From contig NZ_JAMXST010000003.1 in NCBI RefSeq assembly GCF_024124905.1, forward strand, positions 744,001-808,000: a stretch of DNA of 64,000 bases. The letters are read 5' to 3'. Position 1 is the first letter of the stretch, and each line of letters starts with the position of its first letter. The stretch comes from Cellulosimicrobium cellulans. GTDB lineage: Bacteria > Actinomycetota > Actinomycetes > Actinomycetales > Cellulomonadaceae. Position numbers and translations under genes: made by a program. The notes under the pieces were generated by a model. That model was not told the DNA's origin, did not search any database, and was given only the letters and a program-made list of their open reading frames with translations. Below are positions 25,955 through 33,980 of the stretch, in pieces.

Positions 25955-25984
25955 GGTGCCCCGGGATGATCGTCCCGGGGCACC
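25955..25984. terminator. Second tandem hairpin between GH92 and the isomerase gene
   Basis: A 12-bp perfect stem GGTGCCCCGGGA with loop TGATCG. Together with the preceding hairpin it may separate the isomerase transcript from GH92, or only lower read-through to it. No clear promoter was seen in 25985-26045. Confidence 0.65.
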
Positions 25985-26045
25985 GCGCCGTACCGGCACC
26001 GCGCCCGGTGCGGCACCACGTTCCCAGCACGAGAAGGACCGAGAC

Positions 26046-27341
26046 ATGACCGAGCACCCGTCCGAGCAGCCCTCGCCCGCAGCGGCCCCCCGGGTCGACC
26101 CCACGGCCGACCTCACGGCGTGGCGGCGCGACCAGCTCGCCGACCTCCTGTACTTCGGCGCGGCCTCGCTGCGGTCGGACGGCGCCGCGCAGTGGCTCGA
26201 CGACGACGACGTCCCCGACCTCGCGCGGCCGGTGCACACGTGGATCACGTCGCGCATGGCGCACGTCTACGCCTTCTCGTCCTTGCTCGGCGTCCCCGGC
26301 GCGGGCGAGCTCGCGGACAAGGCGCTGCGGGGTCTGCGGGGCGTGCTCGTCGACGCGGAGTACGGCGGCTGGGTGTCCTCGCGCGGTCCGGGCCCGCGGC
26401 CCGGCGACTTCGCTGCGACGGAGGAGGGGGCGGTCGACGGCACCAAGAGCGCGTACGCGCACGCGTTCGTGGTGCTCGCCGCGGCGTCGGGGACGATCGC
26501 GGGCCGCGAGGGCGCGCGCGAGCTGCTCGACGCGGCGCTCGCCGTGCTCGACGAGCGGTTCTGGGAGCCCGGGCCCCGGATGCACGCGGACGAGTGGTCG
26601 CGCGACTGGACCACGCTCGACGCGTACCGCGGGGTCAACGCCAACATGCACGCGGTCGAGGCGCTGCTCGCGGCCCACGACGCGACGGGCGACGCCGAGT
26701 GGCTCGGCCGCGCCGCGTCGATCGCGGACCGCGTGATCGGCTGGGCGAGCGAGAACGAGTGGCGCATCCCCGAGCACTTCGACGCGGACTGGAACCCGCT
26801 GCCGGACTACAACGCCGACCGCCCGCGCGACCCGTTCAAGCCGTACGGGTCGACGCCGGGGCACGGGCTCGAGTGGTCGCGCCTCGTCCTGCAGGTCGAC
26901 GTCGCGGCCGGCACGCCCGGTGCGCGCACCGAGGCCGCGGTCGCGCTGTTCGACCGCGCCGTCGCCGACGGCTGGGACGGCGAGCACGGCGGCGGGTTCG
27001 TGTACACCGTCGACTGGTCCGGGGTACCCGTCGAGCCGCGCCGCTACCACTGGGTCGCGGCCGAGGCCGTCGCCGCGGCCGACGTGCTCGGCCGGGTCAC
27101 GGGGGAGTCGCGCTTCGCCGAGGCCGCCGCGGGGTGGTGGGCGTGGATCGACAGGTTCCTCGTCGACCCCGAGCGCGGCTCGTGGCACCACGAGCTCGAC
27201 ACGTCCAACCGCCCCGACGGCGTCACGTGGGTCGGCAAGCCCGACGTCTACCACGCCGCCCAGGCCGTGATCCTCCCGGACCTGCCCCTGACGGGCTCGC
27301 TCGCCGCATCGGCCAAGGCCGCGGGCAGCATCCTGGGCTGA
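26046..27341 (+). CDS. AGE-family sugar isomerase (mannose isomerase-like)
   Basis: A 431-residue cytoplasmic (alpha/alpha)6-barrel protein of the N-acylglucosamine 2-epimerase superfamily. No signal peptide is present. Family features are the RMAHVYAFSSLLG helix, GGWVSSRGPGPRPGD, GVNANMHAVEALLAAH, the catalytic-region HGLEWSRL and later RYHWVAAEA, whose histidines match the acid/base pair of YihS and mannose isomerases. The sequence fits aldose-ketose isomerases better than GlcNAc epimerases. Following GH92, it would convert imported mannose to fructose. ATG 26046 follows GAAGGACCGAG. The exact sugar (mannose, glucose, lyxose) is uncertain. Confidence 0.88.
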   Translation: MTEHPSEQPSPAAAPRVDPTADLTAWRRDQLADLLYFGAASLRSDGAAQWLDDDDVPDLARPVHTWITSRMAHVYAFSSLLGVPGAGELADKALRGLRGVLVDAEYGGWVSSRGPGPRPGDFAATEEGAVDGTKSAYAHAFVVLAAASGTIAGREGARELLDAALAVLDERFWEPGPRMHADEWSRDWTTLDAYRGVNANMHAVEALLAAHDATGDAEWLGRAASIADRVIGWASENEWRIPEHFDADWNPLPDYNADRPRDPFKPYGSTPGHGLEWSRLVLQVDVAAGTPGARTEAAVALFDRAVADGWDGEHGGGFVYTVDWSGVPVEPRRYHWVAAEAVAAADVLGRVTGESRFAEAAAGWWAWIDRFLVDPERGSWHHELDTSNRPDGVTWVGKPDVYHAAQAVILPDLPLTGSLAASAKAAGSILG

Positions 27342-27355
27342 TCGCCCACCCAGAC

Positions 27356-27417
27356 CGCCGAGCCCGGGGTCGTTCCCCACGTCACCGTCGCCGTGGGGAG
27401 CAACCCCGGGCTCGGCG
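27356..27417. terminator. Dispersed hairpin A, copy 2
   Basis: 26-nt arms (CGCCGAGCCCGGGGTCGTTC and a complementary arm) with two positions that pair only as G-U in RNA, loop 27382-27391. It lies 15 bp after the isomerase stop codon and is a likely terminator. Confidence 0.85.
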
Positions 27418-27441
27418 CCGTCCTCTGCCGGACAACGACGA

Positions 27442-27476
27442 CGAGAGCCCCGCACCGGACCGGTGCGGGGCTCTCG
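27442..27476 (-). terminator. Terminator of the tRNA-Gly gene
   Basis: A perfect 17-bp stem around a single A (CGAGAGCCCCGCACCGG and complement) lies 8 bp after the 3' end of the tRNA on the minus strand. Confidence 0.8.
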
Positions 27477-27483
27477 AGCGCTG

Positions 27484-27554
27484 AGCGGGTGACGGGAATC
27501 GAACCCGCGCTGTCAGCTTGGGAAGCTGAAGTTCTACCATTGAACTACACCCGC
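27484..27554 (-). tRNA. tRNA-Gly (anticodon CCC)
   Basis: A 71-nt cloverleaf on the minus strand. The acceptor stem GCGGGTG pairs with CACCCGC, the D-arm reads GTTCAATGGTAGAAC, the anticodon stem TCAGC/GCTGA encloses loop TTCCCAA (anticodon CCC), and the T-arm contains GGGTTCGATTCCC. The discriminator base is T and CCA is not encoded. It reads codon GGG. Confidence 0.95.
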
Positions 27555-27619
27555 GCGGCGCCGGTGGCGTCCGCCCCGGGCCCTCTGGGAGGATCCTCGG
27601 CGAACCAGCGCGCGCCCCG

Positions 27620-27648
27620 ATCATAGCGGACGTCGCCGGTGATGCCAG
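27620..27648 (-). promoter_or_regulatory. Promoter of the tRNA-Gly gene
   Basis: On the minus strand CTGGCA (27643-27648) and TATGAT (27620-27625) with a 17-bp spacer; the tRNA 5' end is about 60 nt downstream of the predicted start point. Confidence 0.6.
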
Positions 27649-27710
27649 AACCCGACCGCACCACGACCCAGTACCGCGCCGACGTGCCGCGCGCCGCCCG
27701 AGGAGCAGCC

Positions 27711-28298
27711 TTGTCCGAGAACCCGTACCAGCAGCAGCCCGACCCCGCGCAGGGGACCCCGGCCCCGGGCGACCCGGTCTACGGGGGCGGGGCGACGCCG
27801 TCGGGCGCAGCGCCGGGCCACGACCAGCAGCCCGACTACGGCGACGCGTACGGCCAGTCGCAGCAGGGCTACGGCGACGCCTACGGCCAGCGGCCGTACG
27901 GGACGCCCGGTGCGCAGCCGGGGTACGGCCAGCCGCAGGGCGCGGCCTACGGTGCGGCGCCCCAGCAGGGCTACCCCCAGCAGGGCTACGGCCAGCAGCC
28001 GGGGTACGCGCAGCCCGGCCGGTACGGGCAGCCCGGCTTCGACCCGGCGTACGACCCCCAGGCCAAGTCCCGGCTCGCCGCGGGCCTGCTCGGGATCCTC
28101 GTCGGGAGCCTCGGTATCCACCGGTTCTACCTCGGCTACACGGGCATCGGCCTGACGATGCTGCTCGTGTCGGTGCTGTCGTTCGGCTTCGCCGCGCCGG
28201 TCATCGCGATCTGGGGCCTCGTCGAGGGCATCCTCTACCTGACCTCGAAGACGGGCTACTACTCGGTCGACTCGACGGGCCGCCCGCTGCGCGCCTGA
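27711..28298 (+). CDS. TM2-domain membrane protein
   Basis: A 195-residue protein. The first 120 residues are Gln/Tyr/Gly/Pro-rich (repeated YGQ, QQGY units) and likely disordered. The C-terminal TM2 domain has KSRLAAGLLGILVGSLGIHRFYLGYTGIG, with the usual G-x-HRFYLG motif between two membrane helices, then GLTMLLVSVLSFGFAAPVIAIWGLVEGILYL. The function of this family is unknown. The start is TTG 27711, preceded by AGGAGCAGCC; an ATG at 27639 is in frame but has no ribosome site and adds 24 unlike residues. Confidence 0.88.
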   Translation: MSENPYQQQPDPAQGTPAPGDPVYGGGATPSGAAPGHDQQPDYGDAYGQSQQGYGDAYGQRPYGTPGAQPGYGQPQGAAYGAAPQQGYPQQGYGQQPGYAQPGRYGQPGFDPAYDPQAKSRLAAGLLGILVGSLGIHRFYLGYTGIGLTMLLVSVLSFGFAAPVIAIWGLVEGILYLTSKTGYYSVDSTGRPLRA

Positions 28299-28303
28299 CG
28301 CCG

Positions 28304-28365
28304 CGCCGAACCCTGGACCGTTCCCCACGGCGACGCGTTCCCGGGGAGCGATCCAGGGTTCGGCG
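28304..28365. terminator. Dispersed hairpin A, copy 3
   Basis: 23-nt arms (CGCCGAACCCTGGACCGTTC and partner) with two compensable mismatches and a 16-nt loop. It begins 6 bp after the TM2-protein stop and precedes dcd. The core has CCTGGA in place of CCGGGG on both arms, a compensated change that keeps pairing. Confidence 0.85.
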
Positions 28366-28405
28366 ACCGGTCCTGGCGGGCGCCGGCGTCGGCTAGCGTG
28401 GGGCC

Positions 28406-28981
28406 GTGCTGCTCTCCGACCGCGACATCCGGGCCGAGCTCGACGCCGGGCGCGTCCAGCTCGAGCCGTACGACCCGTCGATGCTCCAGCCGTCGAGCAT
28501 CGACGTGCGACTCGACCGGTTCTTCCGGCTGTTCGACAACCACAAGTACCCGTTCATCGACCCGTCGCAGGACCAGCCGGACCTCACGCGCCTGGTCGAG
28601 GTCGACCCGGCGGAGCCGTTCGTGCTGCACCCGGGGGAGTTCGTGCTCGGGTCGACGTTCGAGACGGTGACCCTGCCCGACGACGTCGCCGCGCGCCTCG
28701 AGGGCAAGTCGAGCCTCGGTCGGCTCGGCCTCCTCACGCACTCCACGGCCGGCTTCATCGACCCGGGCTTCTCCGGGCACGTGACGCTCGAGCTGAGCAA
28801 CGTCGCGACGCTGCCGATCACGCTGTGGCCGGGCATGAAGATCGGGCAGCTCTGCTTCTTCCGCCTGTCGTCTCCCGCCGAGAACCCGTACGGCTCGAGC
28901 GTCTACGGCTCCCGCTACCAGGGCCAGCGCGGCCCGACGGCCTCCCGCTCGTGGCAGAGCTTCCACCGCACCGACGTCTGA
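28406..28981 (+). CDS. dcd: dCTP deaminase (probably bifunctional dCTP deaminase/dUTPase)
   Basis: A 191-residue nucleotide enzyme that converts dCTP towards dUMP for dTMP synthesis. It opens [23 protein letters not shown] and has the catalytic region [32 protein letters not shown], with the Glu in place for deamination and the Ser/Gln contacts of the dUTPase superfamily. Length and motifs match the actinobacterial enzyme that carries both activities. GTG 28406 is preceded by TAGCGT at 28394-28399 with 6 nt between, so the mRNA is probably leaderless. Confidence 0.95.
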   Translation: MLLSDRDIRAELDAGRVQLEPYDPSMLQPSSIDVRLDRFFRLFDNHKYPFIDPSQDQPDLTRLVEVDPAEPFVLHPGEFVLGSTFETVTLPDDVAARLEGKSSLGRLGLLTHSTAGFIDPGFSGHVTLELSNVATLPITLWPGMKIGQLCFFRLSSPAENPYGSSVYGSRYQGQRGPTASRSWQSFHRTDV

Positions 28982-29046
28982 GCGCGGCACGCCGCGTCGG
29001 ACGCCGTTCGACCCCGCAGGACCCGAGGACCGGAGGACCGCACCGC

Positions 29047-30120
29047 ATGAGCCCGCTCCCGCCGCTGCCGCACCCCGACGGGCCCGGCGCCGCGCAGTCC
29101 TACCAGGCGCGGCACCTGCTCGGGCTCCCGGCCGACGTCGTCGTGGACGAGGTCGAGACGCTCGCTCTCTCGCGGTTCGCGGGCGCGCGCTGGGACGTCG
29201 CGCCGGAGGGGACCGAGCCGCTCGTGCCGCCCGCCCGCACCGCGGCCCCGGGGGCGCCGGGCGTGCTGCGCACGTCGCGTCACACGACGATCACGGGGCC
29301 GTACGCGGGGTCCGGGGCCGGCCTGCCGCCGGGCACGACGCTCGTGTTCGACGTCGTGTGCCCGCGCGAGCGTGGCGACGTCCCCTACCCGGGGGGCGGA
29401 GACCGCGACGGGATCGGCCGCGCCTTCCCCGGCGGGCTGCCGGTGCGGGAGGAGGAGCGGGTCGTGGCGTTCCTCGTCGCGGCGGCGCGCAGGCTCGGCG
29501 GGTCGGTGCGGACCGACGTCGGGAACCCGGCCGGCCCGGGCGTCGTCCTCACGCCCGACCCGGGCGTCGCGATCGACATGACCCTCTACTCGGACGTCTG
29601 GCTGGACCCCAACGCCGCGCTCGCGCTCGTCGCGCGGCTGCACCCCCGGACGCGGCTCGCGACCGAGGGCAAGTCGTACGAGGGGCCGCCGAAGGGCATC
29701 GCGGACCTGCCGCTCTACCCGGGCGAGAAGATGGACCCCGCGCTCCGGCGCGCGATCCACGCGGCCGCCGACGACGTCGACATCAAGGCGCTGACGACGG
29801 GTGCGGTCCTCGACGGGTACGGGCTGATCGTCGACCTCGGCATGGACGGGCTCGTCGCGGTGGAGGTGGGCGGCGAGGAGGCCCTGCCGCTGCTGCTGCG
29901 CGGCCTGCCGTGGACGGCCGACGGCGCCGTGAGCTACCGGGTGCGGTGGGAGCCGCGCGACCTCGTCGAGTCGCAGCAGGAGCAGCCGTCGCTCGACCAC
30001 CAGGTCGCGCGCAAGCGTGCGGCGCAGGTCGTCGCGCAGATCGCGCGGACGCTGCACGACGCCGTCGGGGGCGAGATCGCGGACGAGGCGGAGTTCCTCG
30101 TGGACCCCGAGGATCTGTGA
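29047..30120 (+). CDS. Conserved hypothetical protein
   Basis: A 357-residue soluble protein I do not recognise. No signal peptide or membrane segment is seen. The central part has VVLTPDPGVAIDMTLYSDVWLDP and TRLATEGKSYEGPPKGIADLPLYPGEKM, and the C-terminal third (residues 270-357) is acidic and helical. It follows dcd by 65 bp, with Shine-Dalgarno GGAGGACCG before ATG 29047. It may be a housekeeping protein of actinobacteria; no function is proposed. Confidence 0.75.
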   Translation: MSPLPPLPHPDGPGAAQSYQARHLLGLPADVVVDEVETLALSRFAGARWDVAPEGTEPLVPPARTAAPGAPGVLRTSRHTTITGPYAGSGAGLPPGTTLVFDVVCPRERGDVPYPGGGDRDGIGRAFPGGLPVREEERVVAFLVAAARRLGGSVRTDVGNPAGPGVVLTPDPGVAIDMTLYSDVWLDPNAALALVARLHPRTRLATEGKSYEGPPKGIADLPLYPGEKMDPALRRAIHAAADDVDIKALTTGAVLDGYGLIVDLGMDGLVAVEVGGEEALPLLLRGLPWTADGAVSYRVRWEPRDLVESQQEQPSLDHQVARKRAAQVVAQIARTLHDAVGGEIADEAEFLVDPEDL

Positions 30121-30182
30121 CGGGAGACTGAGGAATCGGTCACGGTCCGGCCTGCGGGGCCGGTGGAGGGCTGGGGAGTCGG

Positions 30183-30188
30183 TAAAAT
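30183..30188 (+). promoter_or_regulatory. -10 box of the mrp operon with a ~130-nt leader
   Basis: TAAAAT stands out in GC-rich DNA; no clear -35 box is seen. The leader to GTG 30325 is about 130 nt. It includes a possible stem GGCACGGC/GCCGTG and a short ATG-started frame (30187-30219, ten codons). Confidence 0.5.
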
Positions 30189-30324
30189 GATCCTCGGCAC
30201 GGCATCGCCGTCGCCGTGAACTGTCGTGCCCTGCGACTCCCTTCCGCGGGTGCGACGATGACAAGTCCAGCAAGAACCCCGGCTCTGCCTGCCCACCCCG
30301 CCCCCGACCCGGACGGAGCGGCCC

Positions 30325-33300
30325 GTGCTCTACGTGCTCGTTGCTCATCTCGTGATGGCACTGGGCGCGCCCGCACTCGTCTCGCTCCTCGGCCGCCGGG
30401 CGTTCCTCGTCATGGCGCTCGCGCCGGCGTCGGCGGCCGTCTACGCGCTCGCCTGGACCGAGCGCGTGATGGCGGGGGAGCACCCCACCCAGGTCGTCGA
30501 GTGGGTGCCGGGCCTGGGCCTCGAGCTCGCCTTCCGCATGGACACGCTGTCGTGGCTCATGCTGCTGCTCGTCGGCGGCGTCGGCGCTCTCGTCCTCGTC
30601 TACTGCTCGGCCTACTTCTCGCCCACCGCGCAGGGCCTGCGGCGGTTCGGCGGCGTCCTCACGGCGTTCGCCGGGGCCATGGTCGGGCTCGTCACCGCGG
30701 ACGACATGCTGCTCCTGTTCGTCTTCTGGGAGCTCACGACCGTCTTCTCCTACCTCCTCATCGGGCACTACGCCGATCGCAAGGCGAGCCGGCGCGCCGC
30801 GATGCAGGCGATCGTCGTGACGACGGCCGGCGGTCTGGCGATGCTCGTGGGCGTCGTGATCCTCGGGGTCCAGGGCGGGACCTTCCGGATGTCGGAGATC
30901 ATCGCCGACCCGCCCACGGGCGGCGCGGTGACGGCCGCGATCGTGTGCCTCCTGGTGGGCGCGGCGAGCAAGTCCGCGCTGATCCCCCTGCACTTCTGGC
31001 TGCCCGCGGCGATGGCCGCGCCGACCCCGGTGAGCGCCTACCTGCACGCGGCCGCGATGGTCAAGGCCGGCGTCTACCTCGTCGCGCGGTTCGCGCCCGC
31101 CTACTCCGACACGACCGTGTGGCGGTCGATGGTCATCGCGCTCGGAGCGGGCACCCTGCTCGTGGGCGGCTACCGCGCGCTGCGCCAGTACGACCTCAAG
31201 CTCGTGCTCGCGTTCGGCACGGTGAGCCAGCTCGGCCTCATCATCCTGCTCGTCGGCCTCGGGACGCGCGGGGCAGCGCTCGCCGGTCTCGCGATGATCG
31301 GCGCGCACGCGATGTTCAAGGCGTCGCTGTTCCTCGTGGTCGGCGTCGTCGACGCCGCGACCGGGACGCGCGACCTGCGTCGCCTCACGGGCGTGGGCAA
31401 GGCTCTCCCGTGGACGGCGGTCGCGGGCGGGCTCGCGACCGCCTCGATGATCGGGCTCCCGCCGTTCGCGGGCTACGTCGCGAAGGAGGCGGCGCTCGAG
31501 TCGCTCCTGCACGGCTCGGGGCCCGTCTGGGTCGACACGGTGGTCCTGTGGGCCGTCGTCGTCGGGTCGATGTTCACGGTCGCCTACGGGATCCGGTTCT
31601 GGTGGGGCGCGTTCGCGTCCAAGCCGCACCTCGGCACGCCCCCGGCGCGGGCCAACGAGCACGTGAACCTGCGCGCGCTCGCCGCGCGCGGCCCCGCCGT
31701 CGCGGCGGACGAGCCGCCGATCGACCCCGCGCGGATCCATCGCCAGCCGTTCCTGCTCGTGAGCCCGGCCGTCGTGCTCGCCGTCCTGGGCCTCGCGACG
31801 GCGCTCGTTCCCCACTTCGGTGAGGACCTCCTCGCGCCCTACGCGGACACGTATCCCGTGGGCGAGCCCGGGCACCTCGTCCTATGGGCGGGCTTCACCC
31901 CCGCGCTCGCGCTCACCGTCCTCGTCCTCGCGGTCGGCGTCGTGCTGTTCTGGCAGCGGGCGCGCGTCGAGCGCTTCCAGGCGTCGCTGTGGACCGGCCC
32001 GGAGGCCGACGTCACGTACCGCAAGGTCATGCGCAAGCTCGACGACCTCGCGGCCGACGTCACCGCGGTCACCCAGCGTGGCTCGCTGCCGTTCTACCTC
32101 GGCGCGATCCTCGTCGTCCTCGTGCTGGGGCCGGGGGTCGTCATGGTCGCGCAGACGGCGTGGCCCGAGCAGCTCAAGGCGTGGGACCGCCCCGCGCAGC
32201 TCGTCGCGGTCGCCGCGATCTGCGTCGCGTCGGTGCTCGCCGCGCGCTCGCGCCGCCGCCTCAAGGCCGTGATCCTCGTCGGCATCGCGGGGTACGGCAA
32301 CGCCGTCCTCTTCCTCCTGCACGGCGCGCCCGACCTCGCGCTCACGCAGGTCCTCGTCGAGACGATCACGCTCGTCGTCATGGTGCTCGTGCTGCGGCGC
32401 CTGCCCGCGTACTTCTCCAACCGGCCGCTCGCCGCGAGCCGCTGGGTGCGCCTGGGCATCGGCCTGGCCGTCGCCGTCGTCATGATGGGCTTCGCGGTCG
32501 TGGCGCCGCTCGCGCGGGTCGCGACGCCGATCTCCGTCGACTTCCCGGCCGAGGCGTACGAGTTCGGGCACGGCAAGAACATCGTCAACGTGACGCTCGT
32601 CGACATCCGCGCGTGGGACACGATGGGCGAGATCTCCGTCCTGCTGGCCGCGGCCACGGGTGTCGCGTCGCTGGTGTTCCTGCGCACGCGCAGCGGGGAG
32701 ATCCTGCGCGCCTCGGGCGCGAAGCCCGCGACGACGGCGTCCGGCTCGGGCGTCTGGAGCGAGGGCAGCGCGGACCCGGGCGCGGCGCTGCGCCGCCGCG
32801 GCGTCACCGAGAAGGACCAGCCGCGCATGCTCGTGTGGCTCAGCGCGGGGCGCACGCTCGCGCCCCAGAGACGCTCGGTGATCTTCGAGGTCGTCACGCG
32901 CGTGCTGTTCCACGCGATGATCGTCTTCGCGCTCTTCCTGCTGTTCTCCGGCCACAACGCGCCCGGTGGCGGGTTCGCGGCCGGGCTGGTCGTCGGGATC
33001 GCGCTCATCGTGCGCTACCTCGCGGGCGGTCGCTACGAGCTCGGCGAGGCGGCGCCGGTCCACCCGGGCCTGCTGCTCGGCACGGGCCTGTTCCTGTCCG
33101 CGGGCGTGGGGCTCGTCGCGTTCCTGCTCACCGGCAACGTGCTCGGCAGCGACGCGTACGACATCGCGCTGCCGCTGGTGGGGGAGATCCACCTCGTCAC
33201 GTCGCTGTTCTTCGACGTCGGCGTGTTCCTCGTCGTCGTGGGCCTCGTCCTCGACATCCTGCGCACCCTGGGGGCGGAGATCGACCGGCACGCCGAGCGC

Positions 33301-33384
33301 GCCGCCGCCGGGCGCGAGCCGGGCGAGGACACCGGGCCGTTCGAGGCCATGGAGCCCGACTCGATCGGGGGCGGCCGCCGGTGA
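30325..33384 (+). CDS. mrpA: Mrp Na+/H+ antiporter subunit A (fused A and B)
   Basis: A 1019-residue polytopic subunit. The NuoL/MrpA proton-translocation core covers residues 1-500 (including MDTLSWLMLLLVGGVGALVLVYCSAYFSP and the HFWLPAAMAAPTPVSAYLHAAAMVKAGVYL lysine/histidine channel helices). A C-terminal DUF4040/MrpB-like part follows (KAVILVGIAGYGNAVLFLLHGAPDLALTQVLVE, then HAMIVFALFLLFSGHNAPGGGFAAGLV at about 860-990), so subunit B is fused. With C-G it exchanges external H+ for internal Na+, giving Na+ and alkali tolerance. GTG 30325 follows GGAGCGGCCC. It overlaps mrpC by 4 nt (GTGA). Confidence 0.96.
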   Translation: MLYVLVAHLVMALGAPALVSLLGRRAFLVMALAPASAAVYALAWTERVMAGEHPTQVVEWVPGLGLELAFRMDTLSWLMLLLVGGVGALVLVYCSAYFSPTAQGLRRFGGVLTAFAGAMVGLVTADDMLLLFVFWELTTVFSYLLIGHYADRKASRRAAMQAIVVTTAGGLAMLVGVVILGVQGGTFRMSEIIADPPTGGAVTAAIVCLLVGAASKSALIPLHFWLPAAMAAPTPVSAYLHAAAMVKAGVYLVARFAPAYSDTTVWRSMVIALGAGTLLVGGYRALRQYDLKLVLAFGTVSQLGLIILLVGLGTRGAALAGLAMIGAHAMFKASLFLVVGVVDAATGTRDLRRLTGVGKALPWTAVAGGLATASMIGLPPFAGYVAKEAALESLLHGSGPVWVDTVVLWAVVVGSMFTVAYGIRFWWGAFASKPHLGTPPARANEHVNLRALAARGPAVAADEPPIDPARIHRQPFLLVSPAVVLAVLGLATALVPHFGEDLLAPYADTYPVGEPGHLVLWAGFTPALALTVLVLAVGVVLFWQRARVERFQASLWTGPEADVTYRKVMRKLDDLAADVTAVTQRGSLPFYLGAILVVLVLGPGVVMVAQTAWPEQLKAWDRPAQLVAVAAICVASVLAARSRRRLKAVILVGIAGYGNAVLFLLHGAPDLALTQVLVETITLVVMVLVLRRLPAYFSNRPLAASRWVRLGIGLAVAVVMMGFAVVAPLARVATPISVDFPAEAYEFGHGKNIVNVTLVDIRAWDTMGEISVLLAAATGVASLVFLRTRSGEILRASGAKPATTASGSGVWSEGSADPGAALRRRGVTEKDQPRMLVWLSAGRTLAPQRRSVIFEVVTRVLFHAMIVFALFLLFSGHNAPGGGFAAGLVVGIALIVRYLAGGRYELGEAAPVHPGLLLGTGLFLSAGVGLVAFLLTGNVLGSDAYDIALPLVGEIHLVTSLFFDVGVFLVVVGLVLDILRTLGAEIDRHAERAAAGREPGEDTGPFEAMEPDSIGGGRR

Positions 33385-33980
33385 ACGTCATCGACATGAC
33401 CCCGAGCGTCGTCCTCGTGCTCGCGATCGGCGTGCTCTTCGCGGCGGGCGTCTACCTGCTGCTGGAGCGCAGCCTCACGCGCGTCCTGCTCGGCTTCATC
33501 CTCATGGGCAACGGCGCGAACCTGCTGTTCCTCGTCGCGGGCGGGCGCGCCGGGGGCGCGCCCCTCATCGGCACGACGCCCGAGGACGAGATGAGCGACC
33601 CGCTCGTCCAGGCGATGGTGCTCACCGCGATCGTCATCACGCTCGGCATCACGGCGTTCGTGCTCGCGATGGCGTACCGGTCGTGGCAGCTCCACGGCCA
33701 CGACGAGGTGCAGGACGACCTCGAGGACCGCCGCGTCGCGCGGCACGCCGCGCGCAACGCCCCCGCGTTCGAGGACGCGGACACGGAGGAGAGCGGCGCG
33801 AGCCTGGACGACGAGGCCGCCGAGGTCCGCGACGAGACCGACGGCGACGGCGACGGGATCACCGACGGGCAGGAACCGCCGTCGTCCCCGGCCGCGCCGG
33901 ACGACGACGCCGCCCGGCCCGACCGCCCGGACGACCCACGACCTGACGACCGCAGCGACGACGGGAAGGAGCCGCGATGA
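33381..33980 (+). CDS. mrpC: Mrp antiporter subunit C
   Basis: NuoK-like subunit, 199 residues. Three membrane helices occupy residues 1-105 (VLVLAIGVLFAAGVYLLLERSLTRVLLGFILMGNGANLLFL, and LVQAMVLTAIVITLGITAFVLAMAYR). The remaining 90 residues form a highly acidic tail that family members of about 115 residues lack; it holds an EF-hand-like DGDGDGITDG string (about residues 152-161). GTG start at 33381 overlaps the mrpA stop; its stop overlaps the mrpD ATG. Confidence 0.94.
   Translation: MNVIDMTPSVVLVLAIGVLFAAGVYLLLERSLTRVLLGFILMGNGANLLFLVAGGRAGGAPLIGTTPEDEMSDPLVQAMVLTAIVITLGITAFVLAMAYRSWQLHGHDEVQDDLEDRRVARHAARNAPAFEDADTEESGASLDDEAAEVRDETDGDGDGITDGQEPPSSPAAPDDDAARPDRPDDPRPDDRSDDGKEPR

Noticed and set aside
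20417-26257. 1946-codon frame antisense to the GH92 gene
   Set aside because: No recognisable motif, low-complexity Arg/Val/Asp composition, and the opposite strand encodes an unmistakable GH92.
27484-27554. tRNA-Gly as integration site of a mobile element
   Set aside because: No integrase and no duplicated tRNA 3' end are seen nearby; flanking genes are ordinary.
27639-27710. ATG 27639 as start of the TM2 protein
   Set aside because: No ribosome site, and the extra 24 residues do not resemble the Gln/Tyr-rich start; TTG 27711 has AGGAG at proper spacing.
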